This document shows, piece by piece, positions 32,634 to 44,144 of a stretch of DNA of 64,000 nt. The notes below the pieces were generated by a model. It saw only the letters and a program-made list of their open reading frames with translations, was not told the origin of the DNA and ran no database searches. Position 1 is the first letter of the stretch; every line of letters starts with the position of its first letter. The stretch covers positions 25,069,967 to 25,133,966 of the forward strand of contig NC_062978.1 in assembly GCF_023078275.1 (NCBI RefSeq). The letters run 5' to 3'. Made by a program: the position numbers and the translations under genes. This DNA is from Leguminivora glycinivorella (lineage: Eukaryota; Arthropoda; Insecta; Lepidoptera; Tortricidae).

Positions 32634-32884
32634 TGACGACCGGTCTGGCTCAGCCGGCAGTGACCCTGCCTGCTAAGCCGCGGTCCTGGGTTCGAATCCC
32701 GGTAAGGGCATTTATTTGTGTGATGATCACAGATTGTTCCTGAGTCATGGATGTTTTCTATGTATATAAGTATGTATTTTATCTATTTAAGTATGTATAT
32801 CGTCGCTTAGCACCCATAGTACAAGCTTTGCTTGGTTTGGGGCTAAGTTGATCTGTGTAAGGTGTCCCAAAGAAAAAAAAAATA
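32634..32884 (+). mobile_element. Full-length lepidopteran tRNA-derived SINE
   Basis: The head GGTCTGGCTCAGCCGGCAGT (A-box) and GTCCTGGGTTCGAATCCCGG (B-box) is followed by a body with TCCTGAGTCATGGATGTTTT, CTATGTATATAAGTATGTAT and GGGGCTAAGTTGATCTGTGT, then an A-rich end. A headless copy of the same body lies at 48,499-48,690 and a fragment near 46,858. Confidence 0.85.
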
Positions 32885-33199
32885 CGATATGGATCGGATA
32901 TGCCAAAGTCAAACATGAACTTGTTTAAAGATAGGCCAGTTTAATCCAGGTTTAATCTCTGACTTTGACAGGACTGACGCAGTGACACTTTACTCACATC
33001 TTAATTACAAACGAAATACTTAAAACCCAACTGCAATGTATGTTGTAAGTTATCCACAGTAAAATATAGACATATGCCACTGCGGACTTTTTGGTAGACC
33101 TATAGATACATATTATGTGTGCCTATATGTGAGGTATAATTCCGTCTAAAGGAGGTATAATGTCGTCATATTCCGATCAATTTAAAAGAAAGCCTTATA

Positions 33200-33586
33200 T
33201 ACGCTAAATAACGCTTTATGAAGCTATTAGTGGATAGCAAAACTAAAATGCGGTGTAAAAAAGGTGACTATGAGGAATTATTTGTGGAGTGTCGTATGCT
33301 GCCGGTTCATGAGGAGGTAGGGATGTTGCTGGCCTTAGATCAGTTCAACAATGATGAATTTAAAATCTACAAAAATAATTCTATATTAACAAGAAATAGT
33401 ACTAAAAACGTATTACTAATCCCGTCGTGTGGTTATAATTATTATGGAAAAAGAAGTAGGAAGTACTTAATCCCCAAATTGTATAATGAGTTGCCTAATA
33501 ATATAAAGGAATGTAAGTCACTGCGTATGTTTAAAATTAAAATGAAAAACTTTCTCTTAGAAAAATTAAAGTTGAAATTACTGTAA
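33200..33586 (+). pseudogene. C-terminal fragment of a CR1/Jockey-type LINE ORF2
   Basis: A 122-codon frame whose second half reads SRKYLIPKLYNELPNNIKEC, then KSLRMFKIKMKNFLLEKL. This is the hallmark ending of such ORF2 proteins (Y-x-x-P-x-x-x-N-x-LP, a basic stretch, then F-x-x-x-x-K-x-FLL). The first 40 residues, with a Cys and MLPVHEEVG, are less typical and may come from a join with other DNA. RT motifs are absent. Low-GC 3' UTR-like sequence follows to about 33,830. It is a 5'-truncated insert on the plus strand, unlike the large LINE at 3-7.7 kb. Confidence 0.6.
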
Positions 33587-33839
33587 AATGTAAATCAAAG
33601 CTGTACCTAGAATTTATCCACTTAGATAGTTATTTTCATAGATAATTTGAAGTTAAAACTCTCTGTAAGCAATACATCAAAACTGTACCTAGCGTAAACT
33701 TACTTAGATAGTTCTACCCACTTAGATTATGTAAGGGAGTCCCCTCTGCCAACAAACTGTCCTGCAGTTTGGCAGAAGATTTAATGTTGTTAAAAAAGGG
33801 TTTATTTTGAGAATAAACGATTTTTTTTAATATACGAAA

Positions 33840-33975
33840 TATACGTTTAAAGCTTCCTCAAGAGTCATTCTAATCGTAAACGAAAACAGCATGAGAATCC
33901 GTTCAGTAGTTTTTGAGTGTATCGCGAATACAGATAGACGCGACGGGGGACTGTTTTATAAGGTGTAGAGATAAT
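33840..33975 (+). repeat. Dispersed retroposon-like fragment
   Basis: GAGAATCCGTTCAGTAGTTT, ACAGATAGACGCGACGGGGG and TTTATAAGGTGTAGAGATAA resemble a 3' segment common in lepidopteran repeats. No other copy in this window. Confidence 0.35.
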
Positions 33976-34084
33976 TTTGTCAATATGCCCTTAGAAGTTT
34001 TGTTCAAACACGACGGTATAGTTAAATTGCGTAACATCAAATTCCCTTTAATACCAAACAGTAGTTACCGGACACGGCGGCTAA

Positions 34085-34760
34085 AATAGACACTTTCACC
34101 CAAACTAATTAAATACGTCACAGTGACGTCACAATTACCTGTTAGTGGACTCAATGGAGTGGAGCTGAGCAAACGGGTCGCAATTTGGAAAAATTCTGAA
34201 TATACTGAATACTGACCCATTTTCATTGCTTTAGCGTGTCATTATAGAAGTTTTAAATTACTTGCGAATAAAGATGAGAATGTTTTATTTGGTTTTGGAA
34301 TTGAGATTATTCACAGTTAATATGATATTTTTGGAGTAGGTACTAACTGTAAAGTTCTTTTTATTAGAATTTACAGGTATTTAATTTAAGTTTTTAATAA
34401 CTCGATTTAGAAGATAATTAGGTATGTTTCATAACTCGATTTAAAAATCAGAATACTCGATATTATTCTTTTTGCCACTAAACGCATAGGTGATTGAACA
34501 TACCTAATTGAATTTTAATTATTCAGATATTCACAAATCGTATTTTCATGCGATAATCAATGTTTTTTTATGATTAATTACTCACTTGATTTATTACTAA
34601 TGAATTCTTTCAAATGCTAAAAAAACTATATCGGTAGCAAACTGAAATACATAAACTTATAATTTATTTGATAATAAAGTCATATCATTAATAAACATAG
34701 CTAAAACGAGGGTACTTTCACCCGCACCAATTAAACTACGTCATTGTGACATCAGGGATG
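34085..34760 (+). repeat. Pair of short direct repeats about 620 bp apart
   Basis: ACTTTCACCCAAACTAATTA followed by AATACGTCACAGTGACGTCA (34,092-34,130) recurs as ACTTTCACCCGCACCAATTA followed by AACTACGTCATTGTGACATC (34,710-34,750). The sequence between is AT-rich. Too short and diverged to call LTRs. Confidence 0.45.
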
Positions 34761-34989
34761 CCAGTCAACGGATAGTGGTAGCTAGTGATAGTTAAACTGA
34801 TACTTGTTTAATTCATGATAGATAATTAGAATAATAAAGACAGATAGTTTACTCGTATAAAGCTTCATTTTAAATAATCCAAGTAACAATAGTATAAAAT
34901 AAAGTCGTAAGAGCCAAGGTCAACAAACGTGTGATCTAAGGCTTTTTAATATTTACTGTCTAATATATGTAGTGTAAACTCTGTTCGAC

Positions 34990-35640
34990 GAAACCAGCCA
35001 GGCAATCATGCTCGCGCGATAAACGATAAAAAAACGGGCCGTCCCTATTGCACTTGTATAGTATGAATTTTCTGAGATGAACTTTTCGGTTTTGCCCTAA
35101 TCTGTTAAACAAAGGCCTTTGTTTCTATTATTCGCGGCGGTTAGCTCCCGTTTCCACAGTACGTGCTAAAGTCTCAGTGTAGTTAAAAAGCAACTATCAT
35201 GATAGCAATAAGTTTCAAATTTATTAAAGAGTTTGCAGTGTGCAGGTAACTTTTTTTGAAGATGACAAAACGTGTTATCTCCGAAAGGGCTTTTTATGGA
35301 TTTGAACCTTATTGCTATCATGATAGTTGCTTTTTAACTACATTGAGACTATAGCACGTGCCGTTTAAACGGGAGCTAACCGCCGCGAATAATAGAAACA
35401 AAGGCCTTTGTTTAACAGTAGGGAGTATGTCGCCGCGAGATAGACTACCCGTCCTTATGTCATTAATACAGTTAGAAGAAGACGTGGCATCTATCTCGCG
35501 GCGACATACTCCCGCGGCCATCATGTGCTAGGCCTACAGATTAGGGCAAAATCGAAAAGTTCATCTCAGAAAATTCATACTATAATAGTGCCTGCTGTTT
35601 TATCATTTATCGCGCGACCATACTTGCCTGCAGGAAGCGG
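34990..35640. mobile_element. MITE with palindromic ends, split by a nested insertion
   Basis: The left half has ATGCTCGCGCGATAAACGAT and GGGCCGTCCCTATTGCACTT; the right half has AGTGCCTGCTGTTTTATCAT and TTATCGCGCGACCATACTTG. Together they match the uninterrupted sequence at 31,486-31,580. The break falls at TATA, where the insert starts. Confidence 0.65.
35057..35584. mobile_element. Nested insert of 528 bp made of three stems
   Basis: Outer arms: TATAGTATGAATTTTCTGAG to AATCTGT (35,057-35,105), mirrored at 35,537-35,584. Inside are two further independent hairpins. One has arms of about 105 bp (35,106-35,212 and 35,309-35,414, with ACAAAGGCCTTTGTTTCTAT). The other has arms of 23 bp (35,421-35,443 and 35,491-35,513, GGGAGTATGTCGCCGCGAGA). 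No protein is encoded. Confidence 0.75.
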
Positions 35641-35644
35641 TAAC

Positions 35645-36640
35645 TTAGGTTAGCGCAGCGGCCTGAATTTTGACTTTTTCCGGCCGGACGACAGAAAATA
35701 CATTTTAAAGAACATTTTTTTACACGTACCGAACTAGTCCCACACTATATTTGCTATAAAAAAACTCCGTGTGTATCATGTTCTTAGTTAGATAAGTTGA
35801 GGTTTGGAACGCACCTGATTATCACGTGACCGACGCGTCCTGTCTGTCAAGGGAAGACGAACTTGTAACCGTCAAGAGAATAGGTACACATTGATCTTAA
35901 AAGAATTGTTAATTGTTTTATTTACGATCGTGCACTCGATCTAATTTTTATAATATTATGATTTTTCAGATTATAAAATTTAAAACTGTTGCCGGCCTAA
36001 GATGATAATCGTTTGTGCAACAAAACGTTAGCTATCTTTTAATCGTACACATATCGTTTCGTTGTGTAAAACGATTGCATCTTGTCTACGCGGTTAGGTC
36101 ACGCGACTAAATATCTGTCTTTATTAGTTATGCGTCTGTGTTGAGTGATAGCGACAGTGAAATGGTTCGACCTTATTAATTCATAATAAGTATTTAACAT
36201 GTCGATGCCTCGAAAACTGACGCGACTGGATTGACTGCTAAATAAATTATACATATTCTTCATATAATGTGGTTTCTGTCCGTGAAATTTGATGATTTTA
36301 CGGTCACTCGAATATCTATCTCGATACGAAAGTATATCTACTTATATCGGTTCAGTGGTTTAAAGAGCACAAAGATAACAAATATACAGGCTTTTCTACG
36401 CAATACCAAATTGGTAAGAATCGTTAATACTTGAAAAATATAATAATTAGATTTTACACTGTAACAATATTTTTGAATATGAAAATCATCAATGATTTGA
36501 CATTATTAGTGCGAGTAGTGCGACAATAGCAAAGTAATCTTCTGTAGACGATTTGTTCTAAGACAGGCAGTATTAGGATCTGACGCTGACGGTAAAGCTT
36601 CGCTTCGGCATTCCTGAATTAGCATTTTACACACAGTTAA
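35645..36640. other. AT-rich non-coding stretch
   Basis: No gene or repeat supported. Confidence 0.4.
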
Positions 36641-36643
36641 ATA

Positions 36644-36803
36644 TTATGCATATGCAGTCTTCCACCATCGTTTTGCAGACGGCTGAGTTTTCGGTATTGC
36701 TGGCCCTATCACCACCGGCCGGCGGCCGTTATCCACCCTTAGCCCGGGTGACACCGTTTGTATCAGACGTAGGCGACCGGAGGCTTGGGCTAGCTTGCAG
36801 TAT
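36644..36803 (-). other. GC-rich minus-strand open frame, unassigned
   Basis: Open for about 52 codons to a TAA at 36,644-36,646. The peptide is basic and proline/glycine-containing (IQTVSPGLRVDNGRRPVVIG, later KTQPSAKRWWKTAYA). The plus strand also stays open for 74 codons here, so at least one of the two is an artefact. A fragment of a LINE 5' region is possible. No start or splice context decides. Confidence 0.25.
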
Positions 36804-36859
36804 AGTAGGTATATTTAATGTTCTAGTAAGTACAACTGCCTACAGTAGCCCGCCTCAAG

Positions 36860-37960
36860 GCCTATTTTAATTTGCAGCGACCAATAATAGCCGGGTATTT
36901 AAATCAGTCCAGCTGCGAACTGCTAATGAACTAAGGCGCCTGCACTTTATTGGATTTAACCTACTTTTGACTGACTCAAATCAAAAAATTGTATTGGACA
37001 TTAATTTTCAATGTACTTACTAGGTTTTCATTTGGGACAGCCGAACTGTTAAGAGGGCAATTAATAATTCCCTATCCATACTGCTTTTCATTGTTTACTT
37101 ATTTTTAATTCATGTTTTTAATGAATGATGTAAACCGTAAACTATGTTCTAAAGTTTGATTTTTAAATTTTGGTTTTGTTTTGATTACTTATTCTTTTAG
37201 CTTTAAATAATTATCTCTTCTCTAACTAAGAATAGCCCCGATTAGTCCCTGGTGAAGGTATTCATGAGGACTGTTGTTGTTTACGATTCGACTTGATTTC
37301 TTGTTATAAAAAAAACACGGCTCTGATTGCATTGCATGGCATTGATTAATTTACTAGCCAACCATCCTGCCCAGTTTCACACTCGGTAAAATTAGTACAA
37401 TCACCTTTAATCATTTGTTATACCAACGAAAGCAGCAAAAGTATCTAACACGATCTTACTTTTAGAAAATAGGATAGTGTCGCATATTTTTGCATCCTTC
37501 GAAAAGTAATTATCAACTAAGAAAATAAGATTTTTACATTCCACAGCATTATATGACAAGATGTTATTTATTATCTCCCAAATGTCTCTGAGAATTGGCA
37601 AAACTTTCATTTTATTGAATCACCAATAGAATTTAAAAATGAAAGGAATGACTGAAACCTCGTGTGACTAAGATAAGATCGGCATTGTTAGGTACCTACT
37701 CTTACTTTTGACTTTTGAGTTGCTCAATTTAAGTAGGTATAATAGCTAGGTTCGAACTGTGTGGTAACGTTACTTAGGTTTTGTAACGTAGGATGAGTCT
37801 ATGATATTATTATTATCACATCAATTGCAGGTATGTAGGTACTTATAGCACCGGCAAATAATGTAAGTATATAAGACTATTTTGTACCTATAGAGCAAGA
37901 CGTGACGTAGGTTCGTTTAAAAATTGCATATCTTACAAGAACTTCTACCAATAAAATAGG
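36860..37960. other. AT-rich non-coding stretch
   Basis: Nothing supported. Confidence 0.4.
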
Positions 37961-37967
37961 AAGGTGA

Positions 37968-38222
37968 TATGAACATAAGTGAAGCTTCTTTAAAAAAAAA
38001 ACATAAGATATTTGGTGAATTCATGGCTGCGTTCGTGTCTCGCAAATGGTCTCGTCGGAAGATCAGCGCTGACCTCCGGGTCGGCATTATGCTAAGACGG
38101 GACCATTTCGTGATAAACTTACCAATCCCTTGTACATGTGTAGTTTTTAGTCATACTTTATGCATAATCTGTACTTTTTAAGTTTATTGCGAATAAATAT
38201 TTTGATTATGATTATGATTAAT
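37968..38222 (+). repeat. Possible 3' end of a truncated LINE
   Basis: A 70-codon frame with RKWSRRKISADLRVGIMLRR is followed by GCGAATAAATATTTTGATTA and a short tandem tail of TTATGA units. The tail structure is LINE-like, but the peptide matches no motif I know. Confidence 0.3.
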
Positions 38223-38224
38223 TC

Positions 38225-39155
38225 AAGTCTCATCTAAGTCAAAGTCCAAGTCAAATGTCTACTTTTAAATGAATTCTAAGCCTTTGTGGCAGCAATAACA
38301 GACGTCAAAAAGTTAAATTGAACATAAACCAATTTGTAATATCAATAATACTTAAGGCCAATTTTGTTGACAAAGTGTGCTACGGTTATTTTACGTCAAC
38401 CTTCTATTAAATTACGAAGTTTTATTTAACACGCGTCTGCGTCTCAAGTCTGTTATCAAAATTGTTGCAGAGTTAGCTTGGTCTGACTATCTGAAAATGT
38501 CAACACTATATATTTACCCTAGAAACTAAAAAAAAGTGGGAGTCGTGCAAAAAGCCATTGCCATTGACACAGAAAGACTGCAACGGCATTCGTTCCGAGT
38601 TGTCGACGCCCGTTGTTACGGTTACGTTCCACGTACAACGTAGACGTAACCTAGCTTTTGTAATATGTGCTGTTTTTGAACCAATGACAATCTTTTGGTG
38701 GTTGTCAGTGTAATAACTCAATTAGGATGGTACTAATATTTTTTTTTCTAATGCGATCATGAATTTAACTATTCGACGAAAGTATCGCGTAGTTAGAAAT
38801 TGGAGAATGTGAAACATAGACTAATCTAAGTAGGTTGTTTATTTAGTCACATGCAATCATTTACAGGTGAAAACATAAACCATACCGAGTAACGACTACT
38901 ATGGGCCTATCCCCGAAATCACGAAAATCAAAATTGACTTTTTTTTTTTCGTTTTAATTCGAGTAAGTAATTTTTTAATTGTTGGAAACACTGAAAGTTT
39001 CTAAATGTTTATAACTACTAACTCAAAATTTCCAATTGAAATCTTGATCACATCTAAATAGTACATTACATCAGAGGCCGGGAAAATGAGGATTTCCGGC
39101 CAAGTGGGTATATGATACGAGGCCGGGAATCCGTTTTCACGCCGAGGCATGTATA
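38225..39155. other. AT-rich non-coding stretch
   Basis: No gene seen. Near 39,075-39,130 GGCCGGGAAAATGAGGATTT and GAGGCCGGGAATCC form a local repeat. Confidence 0.4.
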
Positions 39156-39364
39156 GTGCTTTTCTCAAACATACAATGAAATAAAAAAAAAGCTCTAAAG
39201 GACAATATTTTATAAAAAAAAGTTACTTTGCAGGCCTAGGCCTAAAAAATAATATGAAATCCCTTTACAGTCCTCTCGAGTTGTTGCGCCCAAAAAGCGA
39301 TACTTTTCAGCCCATTTTAAGGAACGTAAAGACAATATTTCATTGCATGTTTGAGAAAAAGAAT
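39156..39364. mobile_element. Short MITE, TIR TTTTCTCAAACATACAATGA
   Basis: TGCTTTTCTCAAACATACAA plus TGAAAT at the left is mirrored by ATTTCATTGCATGTTTGAGA plus AAAAG at the right. Confidence 0.55.
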
Positions 39365-39910
39365 TTTATTACATCTACATAAGCAGTATCATAAGATTCA
39401 TAAGAAGTGGTATCATTGGGTACGTTAATAGTTAGAACTTGGAACTTTACACTACACATTGCCAACTTAGTCAATTAATTAATGAGAGACTTAGAGATAT
39501 ATGCCCATTTAATTGAAAATGCGTCGAAAGTTACAACGAAGAATCCTCGAAAGCCTCGAATTCTACTACAAGTCAAGTAGGTAGGTATTTAGATATCTGA
39601 AGTTTCAAACTTTCCTAAGGAAAGTAGCAGCAGTTGTGTAATTTGTGGAAAACATTAAAAATTTAAGAAACTAAAATGGGTAAAAGAAATTAAGGAAAAC
39701 TAAAAATAAAACACTTTCCATTGTGTGGTATGAAATGGAGCAATCGAGCTATAAGTATAGTTCAAAAAGTGTGTTTAAGCATTAAACATCTCACAGAAAG
39801 GTACTTTTCTGCCCTCCTGTCCGAAAGCTTCAAATTTCAGGACGCTGCGATAACTAAGCTGACTACGTCAAACAGAGAAATAATGTACACGCCTTGGTGA
39901 GTATATAGAC

Positions 39911-42900
39911 CCAGAGCCCAGGCCCGCCAGACCTTCCTCAAATTCTCAAGGATGAAACTTTGGGACAATGTAGAGTTCATATCGGCGGTTAATGTGTGCA
40001 TATTTTCTAGTTCGGCCCATCGGCCAATTTTTTGCTATCAAGTGATGAAGGTGAAAAAAAAAGGTGCTTACTTTCCTTAAATTCTCAAGGCTGATTTTTA
40101 TATATGTGTTAGAGCACGTTGTTAGAAATTGGTTATCATCAATGCCAGACCGTTTCCGCCGGCCATAACTTTTACCAGACGCGACAAAGTTGGCAAAAAA
40201 CGACTCTAACTTACCTCATTTTCTCAAGCCTGATTTTGATATATGATACGCAGGGACCTGTAACTAGACCGTTTGTAAGCAGCCAGACTAATCGGATAGA
40301 CCCAACCATCCGCCAGACCGACTTAAAGTTTCGATATGAGCATTAGTAGAATTGAAATATTCCGGGTCTATAAAAGCTAAAAACTTGAATTTTCTACATT
40401 AAGCTACGTGTATATTGTATACTTGACGTAATAAGCGACTTTCAAAAATTTTACTTCTAAGGAAATAAAAAAATTAAAGTTTATATGTGGTGCAAGATTA
40501 ATTTCAAGCTATGAATTTTATTTACACTGCGTAAGTACATGTGTATTTTATTATAAATGCGTATCATATACCAAAATCAGGCTTGAGAAAATGAGGTAAG
40601 TTAGAGTCGTTTTTTGCCAACTTTGTCGCGTCTGGTAAAAGTTATATTTATAATAAAATACACTTGTACTTACGCAGTGTAAATAAAATTCATAGCTTAA
40701 AATTAATCTTGCACCACATATAAACTTTCATTTTTTTATTTCCTTAGAAGTAAAATTTTTGAAAGTCGCTTATTACGTCAAGTATACAATATACACGTAG
40801 CTTAATGTAGAAAATTCAAGTTTTTAGCTTTTATAGACCCGGAATATTTCAATTCTACTAATGCTCATATCGAAACTTTAAGTCGGTCTGGCGGATGGTT
40901 GGGTCCATCCGATTGGTCTGGCTGCTTACAAACGGTCTAGTTACAGGTCCCTGCGTATCATATATCAAAATCAGGCTTGAGAAAATGAGGTAAGTTAGAG
41001 TCGTTTTTTGCCAACTTTGTCGCGTCTGGTAAAAGTTATATTTATAATAAAATACACATGTACTTACGCAGTGTAAATAAAATTCATAGCTTAAAATTAA
41101 TCTTGCACCACATATAAACTTTAATTTTTTTATTTCCTTAGAAGTAAAATTTTTGAAAGTCGCTTATTACGTCAAGTATACAATATACACGTAGCTTAAT
41201 GTAGAAAATTCAAGTTTTTAGCTTTTATAGACCCGGAATATTTCAATTCTACTAATGCTCATATCGAAACTTTAAGTCGGTCTGGCGGATGGTTGGGTCT
41301 ATCCGATTAGTCTGGCTGCTTACAAACGGTCTAGTTACAGGTCCCTGCGTATCATATATCAAAATCAGGCTTGAGAAAATGAGGTAAGTTAGAGTCGTTT
41401 TTTGCCAACTTTGTCGCGTCTGGTAAAAGTTATGGCCGGCGGAAACGGTCTGGCATTGATGATAACCAATTTCTAACAACGTGCTCTAACACATATATAA
41501 AAATCAGCCTTGAGAATTTAAGGAAAGTAAGCACTTTTTTTTTTCACCTTCATCACTTGATAGCAAAAAATTGGCCGATGGTTGGTTATCATCAATGCCA
41601 GACCGTTTCCGCCGGCCATAACTTTTACCAGACGCGACAAAGTTGGCAAAAAACGACTCTAACTTACCTCATTTTCTCAAGCCTGATTTTGATATATGAT
41701 ACGCAGGGACCTGTAACTAGACCGTTTGTAAGCAGCCAGACTAATCGGATAGACCCAACCATCCGCCAGACCGACTTAAAGTTTCGATATGAGCATTAGT
41801 AGAATTGAAATATTCCGGGTCTATAAAAGCTAAAAACTTGAATTTTCTACATTAAGCTACGTGTATATTGTATACTTGACGTAATAAGCGACTTTCAAAA
41901 ATTTTACTTCTAAGGAAATAAAAAAATTAAAGTTTATATGTGGTGCAAGATTAATTTCAAGCTATGAATTTTATTTACACTGCGTAAGTACATGTGTATT
42001 TTATTATAAATGCGTATCATATACCAAAATCAGGCTTGAGAAAATGAGGTAAGTTAGAGTCGTTTTTTGCCAACTTTGTCGCGTCTGGTAAAAGTTATAT
42101 TTATAATAAAATACACTTGTACTTACGCAGTGTAAATAAAATTCATAGCTTAAAATTAATCTTGCACCACATATAAACTTTCATTTTTTTATTTCCTTAG
42201 AAGTAAAATTTTTGAAAGTCGCTTATTACGTCAAGTATACAATATACACGTAGCTTAATGTAGAAAATTCAAGTTTTTAGCTTTTATAGACCCGGAATAT
42301 TTCAATTCTACTAATGCTCATATCGAAACTTTAAGTCGGTCTGGCGGATGGTTGGGTCCATCCGATTGGTCTGGCTGCTTACAAACGGTCTAGTTACAGG
42401 TCCCTGCGTATCATATATCAAAATCAGGCTTGAGAAAATGAGGTAAGTTAGAGTCGTTTTTTGCCAACTTTGTCGCGTCTGGTAAAAGTTATATTTATAA
42501 TAAAATACACATGTACTTACGCAGTGTAAATAAAATTCATAGCTTAAAATTAATCTTGCACCACATATAAACTTTATTTTTTTTATTTCCTTAGAAGTAA
42601 AATTTTTGAAAGTCGCTTATTACGTCAAGTATACAATATACACGTAGCTTAATGTAGAAAATTCAAGTTTTTAGCTTTTATAGACCCGGAATATTTCAAT
42701 TCTACTAATGCTCATATCGAAACTTTAAGTCGGTCTGGCGGATGGTTGGGTCTATCCGATTAGTCTGGCTGCTTACAAACGGTCTAGTTACAGGTCCCTG
42801 CGTATCATATATCAAAATCAGGCTTGAGAAAATGAGGTAAGTTAGAGTCGTTTTTTGCCAACTTTGTCGCGTCTGGTAAAAGTTATGGCCGGCGGAAACG

Positions 42901-43139
42901 GTCTGGCATTGATGATAACCAATTTCTAACAACGTGCTCTAACACATATATAAAAATCAGCCTTGAGAATTTAAGGAAAGTAAGCACTTTTTTTTTCACC
43001 TTCATCACTTGATAGCAAAAAATTGGCCGATGGGCCGAACTAGAAAATATGCACACATTAAACGCCGATGTGAACTCTACATTGTCCCAAAGTTTCATCC
43101 TTGAGAATTTGAGGAAGGTCTGGCGGGCCTGGGCTCTTG
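39911..43139. mobile_element. 3.2-kb multi-layer foldback element
   Basis: The outer ends are AGAGCCCAGGCCCGCCAGAC and, inverted, GTCTGGCGGGCCTGGGCTCT. A 1,453-bp segment (about 40,129-41,581) is repeated in tandem at 41,582-43,033 with almost no differences. Each copy is itself a palindrome: a plus-oriented arm, then two inverted units of about 395 bp, then the inverted start. Four identical 75-residue frames (at 40,119 and 41,557 plus, 41,252 and 42,705 minus) are only a product of the repetition. No transposase. High identity implies recent expansion, gene conversion, or an assembly artefact. Confidence 0.8.
39928..40350 (+). repeat. Three diverged repeats of about 140 bp within the foldback arm
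   Basis: Starts near 39,928, 40,070 and 40,210: CTTCCTCAAATTCTCAAGGA, CTTTCCTTAAATTCTCAAGG and CTTACCTCATTTTCTCAAGC. Each is followed by TGAAACTT or TGATTTT-type sequence. They are far more diverged from each other than the 1,453-bp copies are, so this triplication is older. Confidence 0.65.
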
Positions 43140-43876
43140 ATCTAATATAAGAAAGCCTCAAATCACACGTTTTAGACCTCGGTTCCGCCTCGGCCGAAAA
43201 TTACATGCGTAATCTACTATTACGCTACTATAGGCTAGTTTCCTATACTTAAAATAAAATATTTTGTGCAGTGTACGAAATAAAGCACCACATATTAGAA
43301 AATAAAAATATGGACAGTAGTTATTTTTAAACATAATTTATATTTTATAAGTCAATGAGAAAGATATAAAGCAAATGAATTGACCGTGACGTCGCTCCTC
43401 AGTATTTCATAGTAATTCGGTATTAGCAAATCGTTTTGACAGTAAAATTCTTAAAAAGTAGTCGATTTGACTAGTAGGAATCTAGCCTATTCTACCATTT
43501 TACTCATTTTACTTGTAGTCTTACTATTAAATTAAAACTACAAACAAAAGACTAAAAGTATCAAGATCAGTTGTCAATCGCTGCCGGATCTTGATAATAA
43601 GTGGAACTAATTATAATTACACCCGAAGGTCAACTATAGGTCAAACGCGGCACGGAGATATTTGGTTTGTCAACTTTATCAAAAGTAAAATAGCTTTATA
43701 ACGACATGGCGAGGCGAGGCTTACCATGAGTGTTTCGTAAACGTCTCATCTCGCTCGTACGAGATGTAAACTCGTAGTAACTGTCACGAACACAATATTA
43801 ATGTTAGCCTGTTAATGTTAATTTAAGGAATAAATAAAAGATAAAGATTATCTGTGGATAATTAACTGAAAACAGA
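43140..43876. other. AT-rich non-coding stretch
   Basis: Nothing supported. Confidence 0.4.
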
Positions 43877-44010
43877 TGAGGAGTGTCTTTTCAAAAGGGT
43901 CTATTTATTTCGCGACTCTACTTCTGATATAGACCTTAGGTGTATCTCATAAGACACACTGATAACCAGTGCTGAAATAAGAATAAGTCCATTTGAAAAG
44001 ACACTCCTCA
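43877..44010. mobile_element. MITE with 19-bp perfect TIR TGAGGAGTGTCTTTTCAAA
   Basis: TGAGGAGTGTCTTTTCAAA at the left, with its exact reverse complement at the right end. The flanking GA on each side could be a 2-bp duplication. Confidence 0.75.
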
Positions 44011-44012
44011 GA

Positions 44013-44140
44013 TATACACGAAAGAAAAAACGACTAAGCCCAATGGTGGCCGAGCCAGGAATCGTAGCCACTAGACCACCCACCTGCAATTAGTACTCGT
44101 CGAAAAATCTCTATGGCATGTTATCTACGATTATCGATTA
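44013..44140 (-). mobile_element. tRNA-derived SINE, minus strand, copy 4 of 4 (degraded)
   Basis: The minus strand retains ATTTTTCGACGAGTACTAAT, GGTGGGTGGTCTAGTGGCTA and CCTGGCTCGGCCACCATTGG. The middle between the boxes is shortened. Confidence 0.5.
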
Positions 44141-44144
44141 CGAA

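Noticed and set aside
34085..34760. LTR pair of a small retrotransposon
   Set aside because: The direct repeats are only about 40-60 bp and diverged, lack TG...CA ends, and no primer-binding site or gag/pol remnant lies between them.
40119..42932. Four identical 75-80-residue proteins in alternating orientation
   Set aside because: They arise because the same DNA is repeated in a palindromic concatemer. No domain is present, and the apparent starts fall at arbitrary points.
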